From Cacajao melanocephalus (Eukaryota; Chordata; Mammalia; Primates; Pitheciidae): 64,000 bases of DNA. Where the stretch lies: positions 1 through 64,000 of the forward strand of contig CAUYLG010005311.1 of NCBI GenBank assembly GCA_963573385.1, read 5' to 3'. Position numbers and translations under genes: made by a program. The notes below the pieces were generated by a model. It searched no databases and was not told the origin of the DNA. It saw only the letters and a program-made list of their open reading frames with translations. Position 1 is the first letter of the stretch, and every line of letters starts with the position of its first letter. Positions 1 through 10,790 of the stretch are shown here, in pieces.

Positions 1-915
1 AAAAAATTTTATTTTTCCTTCACTGATGAAGCTTAGTTTGGCTGGATATGAAATTCTGGGTTGAAAATTCTTTTCTTTAAGGATGTTGAATGTTGGCCCC
101 CACTCTCTTCTGCCTTGTAGGGTTTCTGCTGAGAGATCTGCTGTAAGTCTGATGGGCTTCCCTTTGCGGGTAACCTGACTCTTCTCTCTGGCTGCCCTTA
201 GCATTTTCTCCTTCATTTCAACCCTGGTGAATCTGACGATGATGTGCCTTGGGGTTGCTCTTCTGGAGGAAAATCTTTGTGGTGTTCTCTGTATTTCCTG
301 GACTTGAATATTGGCCTGCCTTGCTAGGTTGGGGAAGTTTTCCTGGATAATATCCTGAAGAGTATTTTCCAGCTTGGATTCATTCTCTTCGTCACATTCA
401 GGTACACCTATCAGACGTAGATTAGGTCTTTTCACATAGTCCCATATTTCTTGGAGACCTTGTTTATTCCTTTTTACCCTTTTTTCTCTAATCTTGCCTT
501 CTCGTTTTTATTTCATTGACTTGATCTTCGACCTCTGATATCCTTTCTTCTGCTTGGTGAATTCGTCTGTTGAAACTTGTGCATACTTCGCGAAGTTCTC
601 GTGTTGTGTTTTTCAGCTCCATCAACTCATTTATATTCCTAAGTTGTCTATTCTTGTTAGCATTTCGTTAAATCTTCTTTCTAGGTTCTTAGTTTCTTTG
701 TATTGGGTTAGTACATGTTCTTTTAGCCCACAGAAGTTTCTTGTTATCCACCTTCTGAAGCCTGATTCTGTCAGTTCATCGCACTCATTCTCCATCATGC
801 CTTTTTCTCTTGCTGATGAGGAGCTGCGATCCCCTGTAGGAGGAGAGGCATTCTGATTTCGGGTGTTCTCAGCCTTTTCACACTGGTTTCTTCCCATTTT
901 TGTGGATTTATCCAC
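1..915 (-). pseudogene. L1 ORF1 remnant (RNA-binding protein of L1)
   Basis: This is the amino-terminal to central part of L1 ORF1p, the trimeric RNA-binding chaperone that packages L1 RNA in the cytoplasm. An open stretch on the minus strand from 915 down to 631 starts MDKSTKMGRNQCEKAENTRN. It contains SASPP-like and GFRRW motifs, followed by LKEHVLTQ, which match L1MA/L1PB-type ORF1 near its start. Codon interruption at 631 ends that frame; homology continues in other frames to position 1. The window cuts off the carboxyl end. The natural start is probably the Met in MGRN near 897. Confidence 0.8.
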
Positions 916-972
916 CTGTTGTCTTTGTAATTGCCAACTTTCAGATTGGGTCTGAGTGGACGTCTGGCTTGT

Positions 973-1779
973 TGGTGATGAAGTTTTTTCTGTTTCTTAG
1001 TTTTCCTTCGGCAGACTCCCTTTCCCTGCAGAGCTAGGCTTTCCCGGGTTCAGCTGTGTTTACTGTGAAACTCTCAGTCCTCAGCGCTTCCAATTGCTGT
1101 TCTTGTGGGGATGGGACCAGCCGAGCCCGACTCAAAGGGCACCCAGTCGCATATACTCTGCACTGAGAAGCGCCGCGCTGTGCTGGGGCGCCAGCAAAAC
1201 TGCTGCTCCGGCCAAAAGAGTCGCACTGGTGACCTGAGTGGCTCCTCCGTTGGGTAGCTCCCAGTTTGTGGGCAACAGAAATTCGTCTGAAATTGCGGTG
1301 TCCACACACTCTCTGCAGTTTCATTGGGAGCTACAATCCTGAGCTGTTGTTAATCAGCCATCTTGGATCTCTCTCCGCCTGGTGATGAAGTTTTTTCTGT
1401 TTCTTAGTTTTCCTTTGGCGGACGCCCCTTCCCCACAGAGCTGGACCTTCCCGGTCCGGCTGTGCTTGCTGTGAAACTCTCAGTCCTCAACGTTTCCAAT
1501 TGCTGTTCTCCTTGTGGGGATGGGACCAGCCAAGCCTGACTCAAAGGGCACCCCATCCCATATACTCCGCACCGAGAAGTGCCGTGCCGGGGCACCAGCA
1601 AAACAGCCGCACCGGCCAAAAAAGTCACGCTGGCAACCCGTGTGGCTCCTCCGCTGGGAATCTCCCGGTCTATGGGCAACAAAAATTCGTCTGAAAGTGC
1701 GGCGTCCACTCGCTCTCTGCGCTTTCACTGGGAGCTACAATCCTGAGCTGTTGTTAATCGGCCATCTTGGATCTCTCCA
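973..1779 (-). repeat. Tandem duplication of an L1 leader unit (407 and 400 bp)
   Basis: Positions 973-1379 and 1380-1779 are two head-to-tail copies. Both begin TGGTGATGAAGTTTTTTCTG. Both end with the same block, GAGCTGTTGTTAATC(A/G)GCC, then ATCTTGGATCTCTC. Differences are scattered single-base changes and short indels, so the duplication is old. In L1 orientation each unit starts at its right-hand end with a promoter-start-like AAGATGGC. Confidence 0.85.
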
Positions 1780-2441
1780 GTTTGTTTATTTTCAATCCTC
1801 GCTTGGATCTCATTGAGCTTCCCTGCAATTTATGCTTTGAATTCTTTGTCATTTCGGTTTCCATTTTCCATTGCTGGAGAGTTAGTGTGATTCTTTGAAG
1901 GTGTCACTGCATTCAAATTTTTTATTGTGCCAGATTTCTTGCACTGGCTCCTTCTCATCTCATAATTTCATAATTATTTTTATTTCTTTTCCTATAATAT
2001 TGGGTTTTTTTCTTTCCATTCCTGTTTCCCATCTTCCTAGGGTTTATGACTACAGAGAATTCTGTATAGGGTCTTTTGACTTTGCTTCTCATAGCCTTAT
2101 GCACTTCTGTCTGTGGGTTTTATACTGGGCTGTGCAGTTTGATCTACAAGCCAGTAGACAGTGATTATGGGTAAGATCTGGTTGCATAGCTGAGTATATA
2201 CTTGATTCTTGATTATTTTTTGCTGGAAGATGGCTCTATTGCCTCAGGCAACGGGCTGATAAGTGGAGTCCATAGTGGCCTGAGCTTCCTGCTTAGCTCT
2301 TGGGGAGTACAAGTATGATGTGTGGGGCTGGTACCAATGGCAGGCATAAGCCCCAGCACTGAAAGAGTATCCTTTGAGCAGCCACCAAGCACCCAGAGGT
2401 GTTCCTAGGCATGAAGCTGGGAAACCTCCTCAGCCCCAAGT

Positions 2442-2778
2442 TCTCTACACAGGGAGAGTAGGTGGCCCAAACTCCTAATTCAGGAGAGTGGATGTCCAAA
2501 TAACTAGAAATCTGCCTGAGTCTAGAATGTCGAGGGCCCCATTGCACCACAATCTCTGCACAGAAAGAGTAGGGCAGCTCAGGCTACTAATCCAGGTAAA
2601 CAGATGTTCCAACTGCCTCGAGATATTCCTGATCGTGTGATAAAGAGGACCCCACTTCACCTCGGTCTCTGCACAGCAAGTATGCGCCAGCTCAGGCTGC
2701 TGATTCAGGTGATTGGGTACGCCAGATGCCTGGAGATCTGCCTGGGTATGGAGTAAAGAAGATCCCACTTCACCAAAT
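2442..2778 (-). repeat. Three tandem monomers of about 112 bp in the L1 leader
   Basis: Units 2442-2552, 2553-2665 and 2666-2778 each begin TCTCT(A/G)CACAG. Each goes on through a (C/T)CAGG-type segment, then an AT-containing middle, and closes with CCCCA(T/C)T-like sequence before the next unit. Period is 111-113 bp. Divergence between units is substantial. Monomeric leaders are known from other L1 lineages; placing this array within the L1 leader rests on its position and the lack of a break. Confidence 0.65.
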
Positions 2779-3019
2779 TTATTTGACTAGCTAGACTGCA
2801 TCACAGGAGCTGTTTGCTCACATTCTCTTCTCTGAGGCTAGAATGTTCTTCAGGATTCTGGTGGAGTTCCATTTTCCTTCTTGAATTAAAACTCACAGAG
2901 CCAGAAGGTGAGTAGAAAAACTTGGAGACTTTTTTTTTTTAATGGGGGAGTGAAGGGGTATACATAAAAGTTGGTATTGGGTAAGTATTCCCAGTGTAGA
3001 AATACAAATGCATTTTGGT

Positions 3020-3795
3020 CTTTTCAACATTTTTTTAAATGTCCGGTCATTTTTAATAGGCTGAACTTTTTGAAGCAGTTTTAGGTTCACAGAAAAATTG
3101 ACAAAATGTATAGTTTTCACCTATCCCCTGCCTGACATATGCACAACCCACTATCAATATTCCACACCAGAGTGGTATTTTTGTTACTAGCAATGAACCA
3201 ATATAGAAAAATCATTATCAACCCAAGTCTACAGTTTGCAATAGTGTTCTCTTTTGGTTTTGTACATTCTATGGGTTTGGACAGATATATGATGGCATGT
3301 ATCCACCACTATAGTACCATACAGAGTATTTTCATTGCCCTAAAAATGTTCTGTGTTCCTAACCTATTCATCTCTCCTTCTCTTCTTCCCTCCTGGCAAC
3401 TACTGTTCTTTTTACTGTATTCATAGTTTTGGCTTTTCTAGAATAGCATACACTAGGAATCATAAAGTATGTAACCCTTTCAGACTGGCTTTTTTTTCAC
3501 TTAGTAATATGCATTTAATGTTTCTTTACATCTTTCCATAGCTCATTTCCTTTTAGAACTGAAAAATAGTTTATTGTCTGGAGGTACCATAATGTATTTA
3601 TCCATTTACCTACTGAAGAACATTTTGGTTGTTTTCGAGTTTTGACAAATATGTGTAAAGCTGCTATAAACACCCATGTGCATGTTTTTGTGTCAACATA
3701 AGTTTTCAACTTACTTGGAAAAATATCAACGAATGCAATTGCTGGATCATATGGTAAGAATATGTTTAGTTTTGTAAGAATTTTATCCTAATGTC
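3020..3795 (-). mobile_element. Old LINE-1 (L1M-type), 3' end of ORF2 and 3'UTR, antisense
   Basis: The minus strand encodes a degraded ORF2 carboxyl end around 3515-3709 with RKQPKCSSVGKWINTLWYLQ, the counterpart of the KQPKCPS...WIDK block near the end of L1 ORF2. Left of this, 3020-3500 matches the 3'UTR style of mammalian-age L1, with TTTAGGTTCACAGAAAAATT and CATTCTATGGGTTTGGACA. It is a separate, older insertion than the L1 ending near 2890. Confidence 0.75.
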
Positions 3796-4476
3796 TTTTC
3801 TACATTTCCTTGAGATGTACACTGATGAGTAGATATCATTTCATAACAATAATAAGCATTTTAATTAGATAAATTTGAGATAATGTGTTCCTTTAAAAAG
3901 ACAAAGTGTGTTATAGTTTTCTTTGTTTGTCACATGGTTCCTAATGTGTAGACATCATTCCATAAATATTCTCTGAATTATTAGATTGAATGGACATTCC
4001 AACTCCAATGAGTTACAGGGAAAGGTAAGGTTTCTATTCCAAGAACACTTGAAAACAAGTGTGTCTCTCTAATTATTCCAACAAGTTATAACTCTGAATT
4101 TTCAAGTGATGTTTTTCTCAGAGGATGTCCTCAGAGTGGCTTATTTATCATGCACTTAAAACACCCTCTGTTATTGCACATTTTTCAAAATTAAGAGTGT
4201 TAGCTGACTGCTATTTTATTCAATTAAGATTTATAACCTAGAGTGTCCATTTCTTTTAGACTCAGAGCCTAAGATATGCTTAATGTTCTGACTCCTGCCT
4301 TTATTCATTTAGCTCTAAAAGGTTTACTGGAATCTACGTGGGAAATAAACAGTGTCTTCGGAGTCCTGCAGTTTTAAGAGAATACAGGATGATTCAGATA
4401 GAAACAGAATAAAGACTGGGACACTAGGCCATTTGCCAGCATGCTATGAGTAACTCTTCAGATCTAAGCCACTGTA
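3796..4476. other. Unassigned intergenic DNA
   Basis: AT-rich, no open frame of note, no recognisable repeat family. It may hold very old repeat debris that I cannot identify by eye. Confidence 0.6.
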
Positions 4477-4479
4477 TTT

Positions 4480-4642
4480 TTGTAAAATTTATTTATTTTT
4501 AATTGAAAAGTAATTATGTGTATTTATGAGGGTATAATGCAAATCTTTGATCTACATACACGTTACAGAAAGATTTTATCAAGCTAATTAATATGTTCAT
4601 TACCTCACCAATTTATTTATTTATTTATTTTTGCTAAAAATC
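4480..4642 (-). mobile_element. L1MA-type 3'UTR fragment, antisense
   Basis: The block TTTATTTTTAATTGAAAAGT, then a TATTTATGAGGGTATAATG segment, then ATCAAGCTAATTAATATG and CATTACCTCACCAAT, is the reverse complement of the terminal 3'UTR of L1MA-age elements. A (TTTA)n-like tract ends it near 4637. Confidence 0.6.
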
Positions 4643-5499
4643 TGATTTAGCAATTCTTTAATTCCTGAAAATGCCACACATTAATGCACTGGCTCCAGAC
4701 AAAGGCATTAATCAGTGTCAATAAATATTTATTGGACTGCTGTGTACAAAGTACTATAGATAATTTAATTTACAATATTTTGTCCTTGCCCTTATAATAT
4801 TTTCAACTTCTAAAGAAGGCATAGTTTATGACTGTGAAAAGCATGCCCTGGATAATCATCCATACTTTAAAAAGAAAAACATCATCTTTAATAGAATACT
4901 TTGTTTCTAGCTTCACAAACGCATTTCAATTGTGTACTGTATCTTTAATCTTTTAACAAGCATCCTTTTATGAATTTTCTTCTAAGATCTTCTAAGCAGC
5001 GAAGACCATTTCTCTTATCTGAATATATACATTTTTTAAAGATCAATGAGAAGAGGAGACACAGCACAGGCAACAGAACAAAGGGAGAGAATGAACCATG
5101 AATCAATTACATGAGAGACTTCTGGTGATTATATCGTTACTGTGAAGATGTCCTTTTTTGGTGAGATCCTGACCAGACACTTTGGAAATTATATTTTCTT
5201 TACTTACAGACTTTCCTGTTTATTAACCATAATGAGATGAAAGCACAGTGTCAGTAAAGTGTCATCTAAATAAGACTGCCATACAGAGAGTTTGTTTGGG
5301 TATTTTGGATGGCTCTTTCTCTGCTTTATGTTGAGTAATAATCTGATGGATTGGACCTGTCACTCACCTACAAGTTTATGCATCAAAATCTGTGATTATC
5401 TCAAATATTTTCTCTGTCTTCTCCAAGTACCTTCCAACTGTGTCCCTTGTCATTTATAAAATTCCCCTGTAATACCTCACTATAAATGTCTTTAGGAAT
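4643..5499. other. Unassigned intergenic DNA
   Basis: No gene. A short stretch at about 4715-4770 (TCAATAAATATTTATTGGAC followed by TGTGTACAAAGTACTATAGA) resembles the terminal motif of L2 or MIR in reverse, but is too short to call. Confidence 0.55.
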
Positions 5500-5881
5500 T
5501 GATATGGTTTGAATTTGCTTCCCTTCCCAAATGTCATGTCAAATTGTGATCCCCAGTGCTGAAGAAGGGGCCTTGTGGGAACTGATTGGATTATGGGGGC
5601 AGATTTCCTCCTTGCTGTTCTCATGATAGTGAGTTTTCATGAGATCTGGTTGTTTTAAAGTATATAGCACCTCCCCCCTATCCCCACTCTTCCTCTCACT
5701 CTGGCCATGTAAGATGTGCCTGCTTCCCCTTTGCCTTCCACCACGATTGTTTCCTGAGGCCTCCTCAGCCATGCTTCCTGTACAGCCTGAAGAATCATTA
5801 GCCAATTACACCTCTTTTCTTTATAAATTACCAAGTCTGTGGTAGTTCTTCATAGCAGTGTGAGAACCAACTAATATAACA
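5500..5881 (+). mobile_element. THE1/MST-like solo LTR (ERVL-MaLR), sense
   Basis: About 382 bp, starting TGATATGGTTTGAATTTG and ending ACTAATATAACA, the TG...CA ends of MaLR LTRs. Internal landmarks: ATTATGGGGGCAGATTTC, TCATGAGATCTGGTTGTTTT, GCCATGTAAGATGTGCCTG, and the late CCTTTATAAATTACC-type block. No internal retroviral sequence is attached on either side, so it is a solo LTR. Divergence suggests an MST-age copy. I found no clear 5-bp target duplication. Confidence 0.88.
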
Positions 5882-6630
5882 ATGCATTCCCATTTCTTTT
5901 TTTCCTAAACAACCAGCACTGCTACTCTGTCACTATTCAAGCATCCAAACTGACTGAATAAGCTGCCTGAGATCTCCTTCCAAAGACAATGCCATGGGCA
6001 ATTACCTTGGCTACCTCTTAGCTGATAAATGCTGGTCAGTTGAAAGCAGAGAGAGCTACTAACATTACTACTAAAAGAAAGCAGTTTTAGCTTATTTTTC
6101 CCTCCTACGTGTTACTCGGTGAAAAAAAAAAATTGGAAACACTTTTTCCAACATATTACACAGAACTGAAGCTATACTTCTACTAAACATAGTCGGTCTT
6201 TAATAACCGTAGGCAACTATAAATGCAGGAATGAAAATCTTCACTTATTTCTATTACTATTCCTGTAAAACATCGCCATCAAAACTAAATTTAAAAAAAT
6301 TATTTGTTCCAACTTCCGCTTTGAGCAAGTAACTAATAATAAAATGAATCTGAAAAGGGACCAAAGAACTTAGTAAAATAAAAGGTATTAGAAAACGAAG
6401 AGAAAAGATACGGATGAGAATTATTATAATTTCAATACATATGGCATAACTTAGTTAAGCATGTCCTTGTAGAAATAAAAAGACTCAGATATTTTAGGAT
6501 AAAGGAAAAACCATGGGTTTACAAACTGGAATTCTCTTAATTCTAGCTGGGAGATATAGAAAAAGTAACTAACTCTTCTAATTCCACATTCTCATCCATA
6601 AAATGTAAATAATAATATTCATCACAAACA
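5882..6630. other. Unassigned intergenic DNA
   Basis: AT-rich, no coding signal, no repeat that I recognise. Confidence 0.6.
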
Positions 6631-6632
6631 TT

Positions 6633-7027
6633 GTTTTTAAGAAAATATGGTACACATACACCATGGAGTGCTATGCAGCCCTAAAAGGAATGCAATCATG
6701 TCCTTTGCAGCAACATGGTTGCATCCGAAGGCCATTACATCCTAAGAGAACAACATAGCAATAGAAAACCAAATACTGCCTGTTCTCATTAATAAGTGGA
6801 AACTAAACATTAGGTACACACGGACATAAATATGGTATCAACAGAAACTAGGGACTCCAAAAGGGAGGAGGGAGGAAAGATGTGGGAGAAAGTTAAAAAA
6901 TTCTACCTCTTCAGTACTATGTTCGCTATTTGGGTGATGTGTTCAATTGAAGCCCAAACCTCAGCATCACACAATATATCCACGGAACAAACCTGCATAC
7001 ATACCCCCTGAACCTAAATTATTTTTA
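6633..7027 (+). mobile_element. LINE-1 3' end (L1PB/L1MA age), sense
   Basis: Begins inside the ORF2 end with GGTACACATACACCATGGAG then TGCTATGCAGCCCTAAAA, the coding of the YTMEC/YYAAIKK block. It runs through the ORF2 stop region and a purine-rich 3'UTR (GGGAGGAGGGAGGAAAGATG) to CCCCCTGAACCTAAATT near 7020. Truncated at its 5' side, and interrupted by stops. Confidence 0.85.
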
Positions 7028-8249
7028 AGTTGCTTTAATCTTATAAAGGTGAATGTGGCGTTAATCTTATGAGGGTGAAGTTACCATCACTGTCATATAA
7101 TATTGTCTACAGTATGAGCAAATACCTAAAATAGACTCAGCTGTGTTATACAAAAGCAATAAATTTTGTTCTTCTTGGTAGTCTATGAATCTAGAATAGG
7201 AAAATTAAAGACTTCAAAATACGAGCTTTTAAAAAAATTCTCAGTTTGACCATTTCTCTATTTTTTTGTGTTTATTTTAGCATTAGAAAAACTGGGATAA
7301 AATTAGAGAGTCAGCAACAGTCCTTCTAAAAAAATTTTTTTGAAATGAATTTTTTCATTATTTACCATTTGATGACAGTGGGAAATGCACATATTGAAAG
7401 AAAATTTACAAGGATGAATCCCAATAATTGAGGGCAATGTGTACCATCATGATCTTTGTCTAAAACTTCTATATGCAATGACTGTCTTCTTATAGAGATG
7501 CTGTCAAGATTGATAACGTTAGTAATTTTGATGATAGTTCAGTGATTTACATAATATTTGAAAACATCTGAATGTATAAAATTGGCTTACTCTACATTAA
7601 GTTACAAAATCCCTCTTCATTTTTTCATTTGACAATTAAAAGATTTTAAGATTTTTATTTTCTAACTTTTTATTTGGAAATAGTTTCATATTTTCAAGAA
7701 AGTTACAAAAGAAGCATCAAGGAATCCCTGTTGTACTATAACTGAATAAACAGGCTAAAGGGAAAAGGGAACCCTCTTATTTATAGTGGAATTCCAATTA
7801 ATAATGTCGAAGGAATGACAGTAATAGAAAATCACCATTTCGCCAACACCACAGTAATAATTATTGTAAACCGTGATTCATGGGCAAATATATAATCAGA
7901 AATACTGTATTTTTATAATCTCAAAGTACTTATAAGTTGCATAATAAAGAAACAATATATTAACAAAACCTAAAGACCCCACCTCAACTCAGAGATCCAA
8001 GTTGGCATTATCATCAGTGAGAAATATGCATTTCATGTAATCCTTCATATGATACACAGAGAAGGGCATAGCATCAGTTTTGGGATACTCTCGCCAAGAA
8101 TAAGATACTGTAAATGCAGCAAAAATATACTCCTGGTACTGTGTGGAAAAAAAGGCATTTCACAAGAATCTCAGGATTTCTTTCTAATCATCTCTCAATG
8201 TGCAATATGTAATTGTCTGAGTTACATAAAGACAATGTAATTTGGAATT
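7028..8249. other. Unassigned intergenic DNA with a small tandem duplication
   Basis: No gene. At 7035-7081 a unit of about 29 bp is duplicated (TTAATCTTATAAAGGTGAA and TTAATCTTATGAGGGTGAAG). Around 7660-7740 the sequence resembles an old L1 3'UTR in reverse (AACTTTTTATTTGGAAATAG, AAGAAAGTTACAAAAGAAGC) but this is weak. Confidence 0.5.
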
Positions 8250-8298
8250 CACTGGAATGTATAATTTGGGGTGTTTTGCCAAATTATACATTCCAGTG
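8250..8298. repeat. Perfect 20-bp inverted repeat (hairpin) with 9-nt loop
   Basis: Arms 8250-8269 and 8279-8298 are exact reverse complements. The left arm reads CACTGGAATGTATAATTTGG and the loop is GGTGTTTTG. Flanking bases (T at 8249 and T at 8299) do not pair. No transposon terminal motif or target duplication is visible. Confidence 0.95.
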
Positions 8299-8606
8299 TG
8301 TTATTTATTATCTTAAATAGAGCATTTTTACTAACCCCATATATATAATTAATTATATCAGAAAACGAAACAAGTACTTTCTGATTCTCCGCGATATAGC
8401 AGTGCACTTCATTTTCATAACAGAGATAAGATTTAACCTAGAGGGAGTATAAATTTATCTAAAAGCTCTTCTAAAACATTTCTTGAACCATCTGTCAATA
8501 CCTAGACATTTATTATAAAAGATGCAATAATTAAGTTGGGCAGAAAAGTTGGGCCCAAAAGACTATCACAGAGGTACAGAAAATGCCCATGAGGGCAAAT
8601 GACCGT

Positions 8607-9010
8607 ATTAGTTACCTATTGTTGCATAACAGTTAATATCTAAAACAAAACAAAACAAAAGTTTATCTCAGAGTTTCTCTAGTCAGGAGTTTTGAAAGGG
8701 CTTAGGTGGTTGCTTCCGGCTCAAGGTCTTTCATGAGATTGTGTCTGAAAGGGAAGAAGGATCCTGTCTCAAGTTCCTGGAAGCCCTCAGTGTCTCATTG
8801 ACTCTTAGTGAGTAACTTTAGTTCTTTGTCCTGTGGTCCTCTGAATAGGCTGCCTGAGTTTCCTCACACAAGTGATCCGAGAGAGTAAGAGTCAGAAAAA
8901 CCAGGACAACAATGCAGAGGTGTTTTATTACATCGTCTTCCAGGTCACCTACTGTCACTTCCCTTACCTCATAAGCCTCCTTGTTCCACCTAATGGCGAG
9001 CAAATGAATC
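8607..9010. mobile_element. Ancient interspersed repeat, family not assigned
   Basis: Contains GTATTAGTTACCTATTGTTG, then GTGGTTGCTTCCGGCTCAAGG, then AAGTGATCCGAGAGAGTAAG, then TCACCTACTGTCACTTCCC. I recognise this order from a common mammalian interspersed repeat but cannot name the family with confidence. It includes a poly-purine (AAAAC)n-like slip near 8642-8660. The overlapping short reading frames here have no coding evidence. Confidence 0.5.
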
Positions 9011-10095
9011 CTCCTAATTTTTATTGTTTCTCCAGAATAAATGCTGGTGTTTTTATTTCTAAATTTCCATTTTACCTCCTCTGGAAGCAAAATAAAGTAA
9101 CAGTTTACACTGATAAATTGGTTTTGTTACTTTTAACAGGAAGGAATTTCTGAATGATTCCTGAGTGTATAGTTCAACACATTTTTCTTCATTCTGGAAA
9201 TAAAATTTCTGGCATTACCCCAGAGCTGGTTCAATTATCACAGAAATAAAACTGACATAAAGTCAGATGCACACAGGTCCTTGGATGGTTACTGTAACTA
9301 ACCTTGTAAAATAACAATTTAAAAGTGGGTGTTTCTGCTAACAGCCATCACTTCCACAGCCTAAAATGTCAGACAATTTTTTCTCAATCTTACAAACAAA
9401 GTATATTACAACTTTCAGACTTAAAAATTGTTCAAACTTTAATAGTTTATTAAATATATTCTGTGAAACTGTATGTCTTTCACCTTGGGGTATCATTTTA
9501 GAAGACATCCATCATATTAACTGGAGAAGCACACTCATTTTTGTGGGATGCCATACAGGAAAACCACATTTTAAAGTATGAAAATATGTGCCTTTTTTTC
9601 AAGCCTAAATACTGAAGACTAAATTATTTCTAAGCTTTCTAAACTTATCTTCTCAAGGTAAAACACCTGCTGTGCATCAAATTAATGTTTCTTATAATAT
9701 TTTTGCTATAATTATTACAATAAAAATTGATGGCTAAATATATTTAGAATCTACCAGAAATTTAAAATGAGTCTTCAACATCATAGAAACAATACTCCTA
9801 TCAAACTGAAGAACTGTCTTCTTACATTCCTGCCAGATGAACAGCAAAGTCTTTCCCAAACTTTCTTGCTAATTAAATTTCCTAATACACAAGATAAAAA
9901 TTATTTATACCTATGACATTTCTCTGATCTACTTACATTCCTCTACATCTCTGAACTCCAGTGGAGAGTCTGGAAGTCCTTATTTTTATGAGGAAGCCTA
10001 GTTTTTCTTTGCATGTAGCAGGTTTAAGAGATACCTAATCTTTACTTAAAGCACTCCTGGTACAGGCTACTTATTACCTCACCAAAAAGCCCTTT
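9011..10095. other. Unassigned intergenic DNA
   Basis: AT-rich with no coding signal and no repeat that I can name. Confidence 0.55.
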
Positions 10096-10099
10096 AAAA

Positions 10100-10520
10100 G
10101 AGCATCATGTTAAGTGAAATAAGCCAGGCAGAGAAAAGACAAATACCACATAATCTCACTCATGAGTGAAATATTCAAGTTGATCTCATAGACCTTGAGA
10201 GTGGAATGCTAGATACCAGGAACTGGGGTGGCTGAAGGACAGAGCTGGAGAGAGGTTGGTCAAAGGATACAAAATTTCAGTTAGATATGAGAACATTCAA
10301 GAGATCTATTGTACAACATGGTGACTGTGGTTAATAACAATATAGCGCATTCTTGAAAAATGCTGACAGTGGATGTTAAGTGTTCTCGCCACTAAAATTA
10401 TAATTAGGTGAGAGAATGCACACGTTAATTAGCTAGGTTTAGTCAATCTATAATGTACGTATACCCAAAATACATTGTACACAATAAATATGAACACTTT
10501 ACCTATTTTTTATATCTAAA
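10100..10520 (+). mobile_element. L1MA-type 3' end, sense
   Basis: Starts near CATGTTAAGTGAAATAAGCC with CCAGGCAGAGAAAAGAC, the L1 ORF2/3'UTR junction block. It continues through GTACAACATGGTGACTGTGG and GTTAATTAGCTAGGTTTAGT to ACATTGTACACAATAAATAT. That order is typical of L1MA-age 3'UTRs. Only the last few hundred bases of the element are present. Confidence 0.78.
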
Positions 10521-10539
10521 ATTCACTTTATTGACATCT

Positions 10540-10790
10540 TAGAAATTTTATTTATAACAACCAATTCATGGTGTTTTCTTGTTTACTATTACAAACGATT
10601 TTGAAGTGAATGTTCTTATACATACATTATTTCATACATGTTCAAGTTGTTAGATAAGATCAAGTAGAACTAATTAATGGTCAAAACTCCCATTTTCTTT
10701 TTGATGGATATTGTCAAGTCGATGTTTATACTAGTTTATACTCCTGTATGCAGACAATATATACCAAATTATACTTCCAAAAGCAAACAA
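10540..10790 (-). mobile_element. Possible old L1 ORF2 fragment, antisense
   Basis: TTGTTTACTATTACAAACGA and GTGAATGTTCTTATACATAC resemble the antisense of the L1M ORF2 end, where consensus reads of a tiny island of TTACAAACA...TGAACATTC occur. A later segment (TTTTTGATGGATATTGTCAA) fits the same order loosely. Divergent; could be chance. Confidence 0.4.

Larger units (their letters stand above)
1..2890 (-). mobile_element. LINE-1, 5' part (ORF1 plus long 5' leader), antisense
   Basis: Read on the minus strand, this holds the 5' leader and most of ORF1 of an L1 of L1PB/L1MA age. The left edge of the window cuts the element within ORF1, so ORF2 would lie outside. ORF1 similarity runs from 1 to about 897. 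From about 900 to 2890 the sequence is leader: two tandem units of about 400 bp (973-1779), then a stretch ending in three monomers of about 112 bp (2442-2778). The units near 1357-1373 and 1757-1773 read on the minus strand as ATCCAAGATGGC. That resembles the YY1-site start of primate L1 leaders. Stops and frameshifts make it inactive. The subfamily is a guess; the L1 class is secure for ORF1 and likely for the distal leader. Confidence 0.85.

Noticed and set aside
1034..1728. Several frames in the L1 leader units
   Set aside because: They arise from the GC-richer duplicated L1 leader and differ between the two copies. No evidence of translation.
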